DNA from: Duganella sp. SG902
GTDB lineage: Bacteria; Pseudomonadota; Gammaproteobacteria; Burkholderiales; Burkholderiaceae_D
Direction of reading: 5' to 3'
Assembly (NCBI RefSeq): GCF_013376005.1
Contig: NZ_JABMJK010000002.1
Location: forward strand, 1-64,000
Length of the DNA: 64,000 nucleotides
Shown: positions 62,522-64,000 of the stretch, one piece after another
Numbering within the stretch: the stretch's first letter is position 1
Layout: each line of letters starts with the position of its first letter
Notes under the pieces: model-generated
Seen by the model: the letters and a program-made list of their open reading frames with translations, nothing else
Told to the model about the DNA's origin: nothing
Database searches by the model: none
Made by a program: the position numbers and the translations under genes

Positions 62522-64000
62522 ATGAGCAAGACTGATTTTTCGATTCCACGGCAACCGCAATTGGACACCGGGCCCCTGTCGTGGGTGATGGTGGAGATCC
62601 GCGAGTCGCTGGCACGTTCGCGCACCGCCTTGTTCGAGGCGGGCGGACGGGAGCCGGAAGATCAGGCCACCCAGCTGCAGCATGCCAAATCGCATTTGCA
62701 TCAGGCGCATGGGGCGTTGCAGATGGTGGACGTGGATGGCGTCAGCCTGATGACCGAGGTGGCCGAGGCGGCGCTGGACCGCTTCAAGGCCGGCACGCTG
62801 AAATGCAGCACCGATCATGCGCAGGCGGTGGCGCAGCTGTATCAGGCCTTGGTGGAGTATCTGGAGGAGCTGCTGGAAGGCGCGCCGTCGCAGCCGGCCA
62901 AGCTGTTCCCGTACTATCGCGCGGTGCAGGAGATGATGGGCGCGGAGCGCGTCCATCCGGCCGATTTGTTCTATCCTGATTTGTCGCAGCCAGTGAGCCT
63001 GCCGCTGGCCGCCAGCGCCGCCGATGGCGAGGGCGCGCCGGACTACGCCGCGTTCCGCCAGCGCTTCGAGCGCGCGTTGCTGCCTTACATGAAGGGCACC
63101 GGCGATGCCGGCGCGCTGTTGGAGGCCATCAGGCTGGTGGCCGACGCGCAGCGGGACGGGCAGGCGCGTGCCTTCTGGCTGGCGATGCAAGCCTTCGCCG
63201 AACTGGTGGCCGGGGGCGCGCTGCCCGGCGGCCTGTACGTCAAGCAGCTGTTTGGCTTGATCAACCTGCAAATCCGCCGCCTGAGCCAGGGCACGGCCGC
63301 GCAGCCGGAAACCATGCTGCGCGACGCACTGTTCTTCATCGCCACCGCCGGCACGGAATCCGACTCGCCCATCGTTCAGCAGGTACGCGCCGCCTATGCG
63401 CTGGATGGCCTGGCGCCGGCCGACTATGAAACCCGCCGCTACGGCCAGATCGACACCGAGGCGCTGGAGCGCGCCAAGGCCGGCATCGCGCAGGCCAAGG
63501 CCAACTGGGATCGTCTGGCCAACGCCGAAATCGATCCCGATCTGGATGCCGCGTTCGACACCGCGCTGCAGGACGTCGCCGCCGAATGCGAGAAACTGAA
63601 TCTGCCGGCGCTCGGCGCCTTGCTGCGCCAGCTGGCCGACGTCGCGCGCAAGGCGGTTTCCGCCGGCCGCAGCGAGGAGCTGGCGCTGGAGATGGCCACC
63701 GCCTTGCTGTTTGCCGAACATGGTCTGCAACACATCCGCCATCTGCCGGACGATTTCGCCGCGCATGCGGACACCATCGGCGCGCGCTTGCTGGCGCTGG
63801 TCGCCGGCGAAACGCCGCCCGAACCGGCGCAATGGCAAAGCGGCCTGGCGCACCAGATGCAGCAGGACGATACGGTGGTCGCGCTGGCGATGGAGATGAA
63901 AACCGGCTTGCGCCAGGTCGAGAAGGTATTGGACGACTACTACGCCGATCCCTCCAGGCGTCCGTCGCTGCTGGAGCTGGACCCGGTGCTGCATCAGCTG
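62522..64000 (+). CDS. pilL: PilL/ChpA, CheA-type hybrid kinase, N-terminal part (cut by window end)
   Basis: The first 493 codons of the large histidine kinase of the Pil-Chp system; the gene continues beyond 64000. The visible part corresponds to the N-terminal Hpt-like repeats, for example KSHLHQAHGALQMVDVDG near residue 60. The CheA core (dimerisation, HATPase, CheW-like) and receiver would be downstream, out of view. ATG 62522 is 18 nt after pilJ. The opposite-strand open frame over this stretch is a GC artefact. Confidence 0.9.
   Translation, partial: MSKTDFSIPRQPQLDTGPLSWVMVEIRESLARSRTALFEAGGREPEDQATQLQHAKSHLHQAHGALQMVDVDGVSLMTEVAEAALDRFKAGTLKCSTDHAQAVAQLYQALVEYLEELLEGAPSQPAKLFPYYRAVQEMMGAERVHPADLFYPDLSQPVSLPLAASAADGEGAPDYAAFRQRFERALLPYMKGTGDAGALLEAIRLVADAQRDGQARAFWLAMQAFAELVAGGALPGGLYVKQLFGLINLQIRRLSQGTAAQPETMLRDALFFIATAGTESDSPIVQQVRAAYALDGLAPADYETRRYGQIDTEALERAKAGIAQAKANWDRLANAEIDPDLDAAFDTALQDVAAECEKLNLPALGALLRQLADVARKAVSAGRSEELALEMATALLFAEHGLQHIRHLPDDFAAHADTIGARLLALVAGETPPEPAQWQSGLAHQMQQDDTVVALAMEMKTGLRQVEKVLDDYYADPSRRPSLLELDPVLHQL

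Noticed and set aside
62447-63994. A 515-codon minus-strand frame at the window end
   Set aside because: The plus strand there encodes the PilL N-terminus in the correct operon position. The minus frame has a shadow composition rich in Arg, Gln and His.

Overview
The window is GC-rich, densely packed bacterial chromosome. Its gene content and order (pilS-pilR-ampD, nrdA-nrdB, aroQ-accB-accC-prmA, hemL-thiD-rubredoxin-pilGHIJL, lysine/alanine-rich histone H1-like proteins, a SWIB-domain protein with an H1-like tail) fit a betaproteobacterium of the Oxalobacteraceae, such as Massilia, Duganella or Janthinobacterium. That placement rests on recognising families and synteny by eye; no search was run. 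Almost everything is ordinary core genome. No CRISPR array, prophage, tRNA or rRNA was seen.

Layout. 1-119: the end of an IS3-type insertion sequence. 319-8616: a potassium-uptake operon (33-aa small protein, kdpF, A, B, C, D, E) preceded by KdpE-like TTTACA repeats. 8618-11227 (minus): moxR-like ATPase, GNAT acetyltransferase, VWA protein. 11420-12114: two small c-type cytochromes. 12128-18451: DUF1841 protein, RutE-like reductase, rppH, proS plus lytic transglycosylase, SWIB protein, ffh. 18627-20710: DUF898 membrane protein and M48 protease. 20769-23358: a complete SsuABC/TauABC-type ABC importer. 23380-28221: CcsA/YpjD-like protein, PP0621-like protein, pilS, pilR, ampD. 28271-32542: NrdR boxes and class Ia ribonucleotide reductase nrdA, nrdB. 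32588-34635: FAD monooxygenase divergent from a MarR regulator, with two matching operators. 34636-35605: about 970 bp with no credible gene but an orphan terminator and a long hairpin. 35606-36586: H1-like protein. 36669-44411: YggT, then a minus-strand run (PfkB kinase, DUF3426 protein, prmA, accC, accB, aroQ, TlpA-like thioredoxin, hypothetical). 44595-51565: mpl, yqiA, ubiC, RNB nuclease, TonB-like, aroE, mtgA. 51725-56385: CorA, hypothetical, two-domain ABC permease and its ATPase. 56459-64000: hemL, thiD, rubredoxin and the type IV pilus chemosensory cluster pilG-H-I-J-L, the last cut by the window end.

The most interesting material lies between genes. (1) Two copies of a near-identical, perfectly self-complementary palindrome (83 bp at 16403-16485, 91 bp at 51568-51658) share 34-bp outer arms. 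Their inner arms differ in sequence and length yet pair perfectly, and each sits 1-2 bp after the stop codon of a peptidoglycan-related gene. (2) Four copies of a bipartite double-hairpin repeat (61-78 bp), whose half units resemble the neisserial dRS3 pattern ATTCCC-N8-GGGAAT, lie inside kdpB/kdpC, inside nrdA/nrdB, before mpl and between convergent operons. (3) Three regulatory arrangements can be read directly: KdpE-like boxes, tandem NrdR boxes 31 bp apart, and a double MarR operator with a near-consensus promoter and a possibly leaderless marR transcript.
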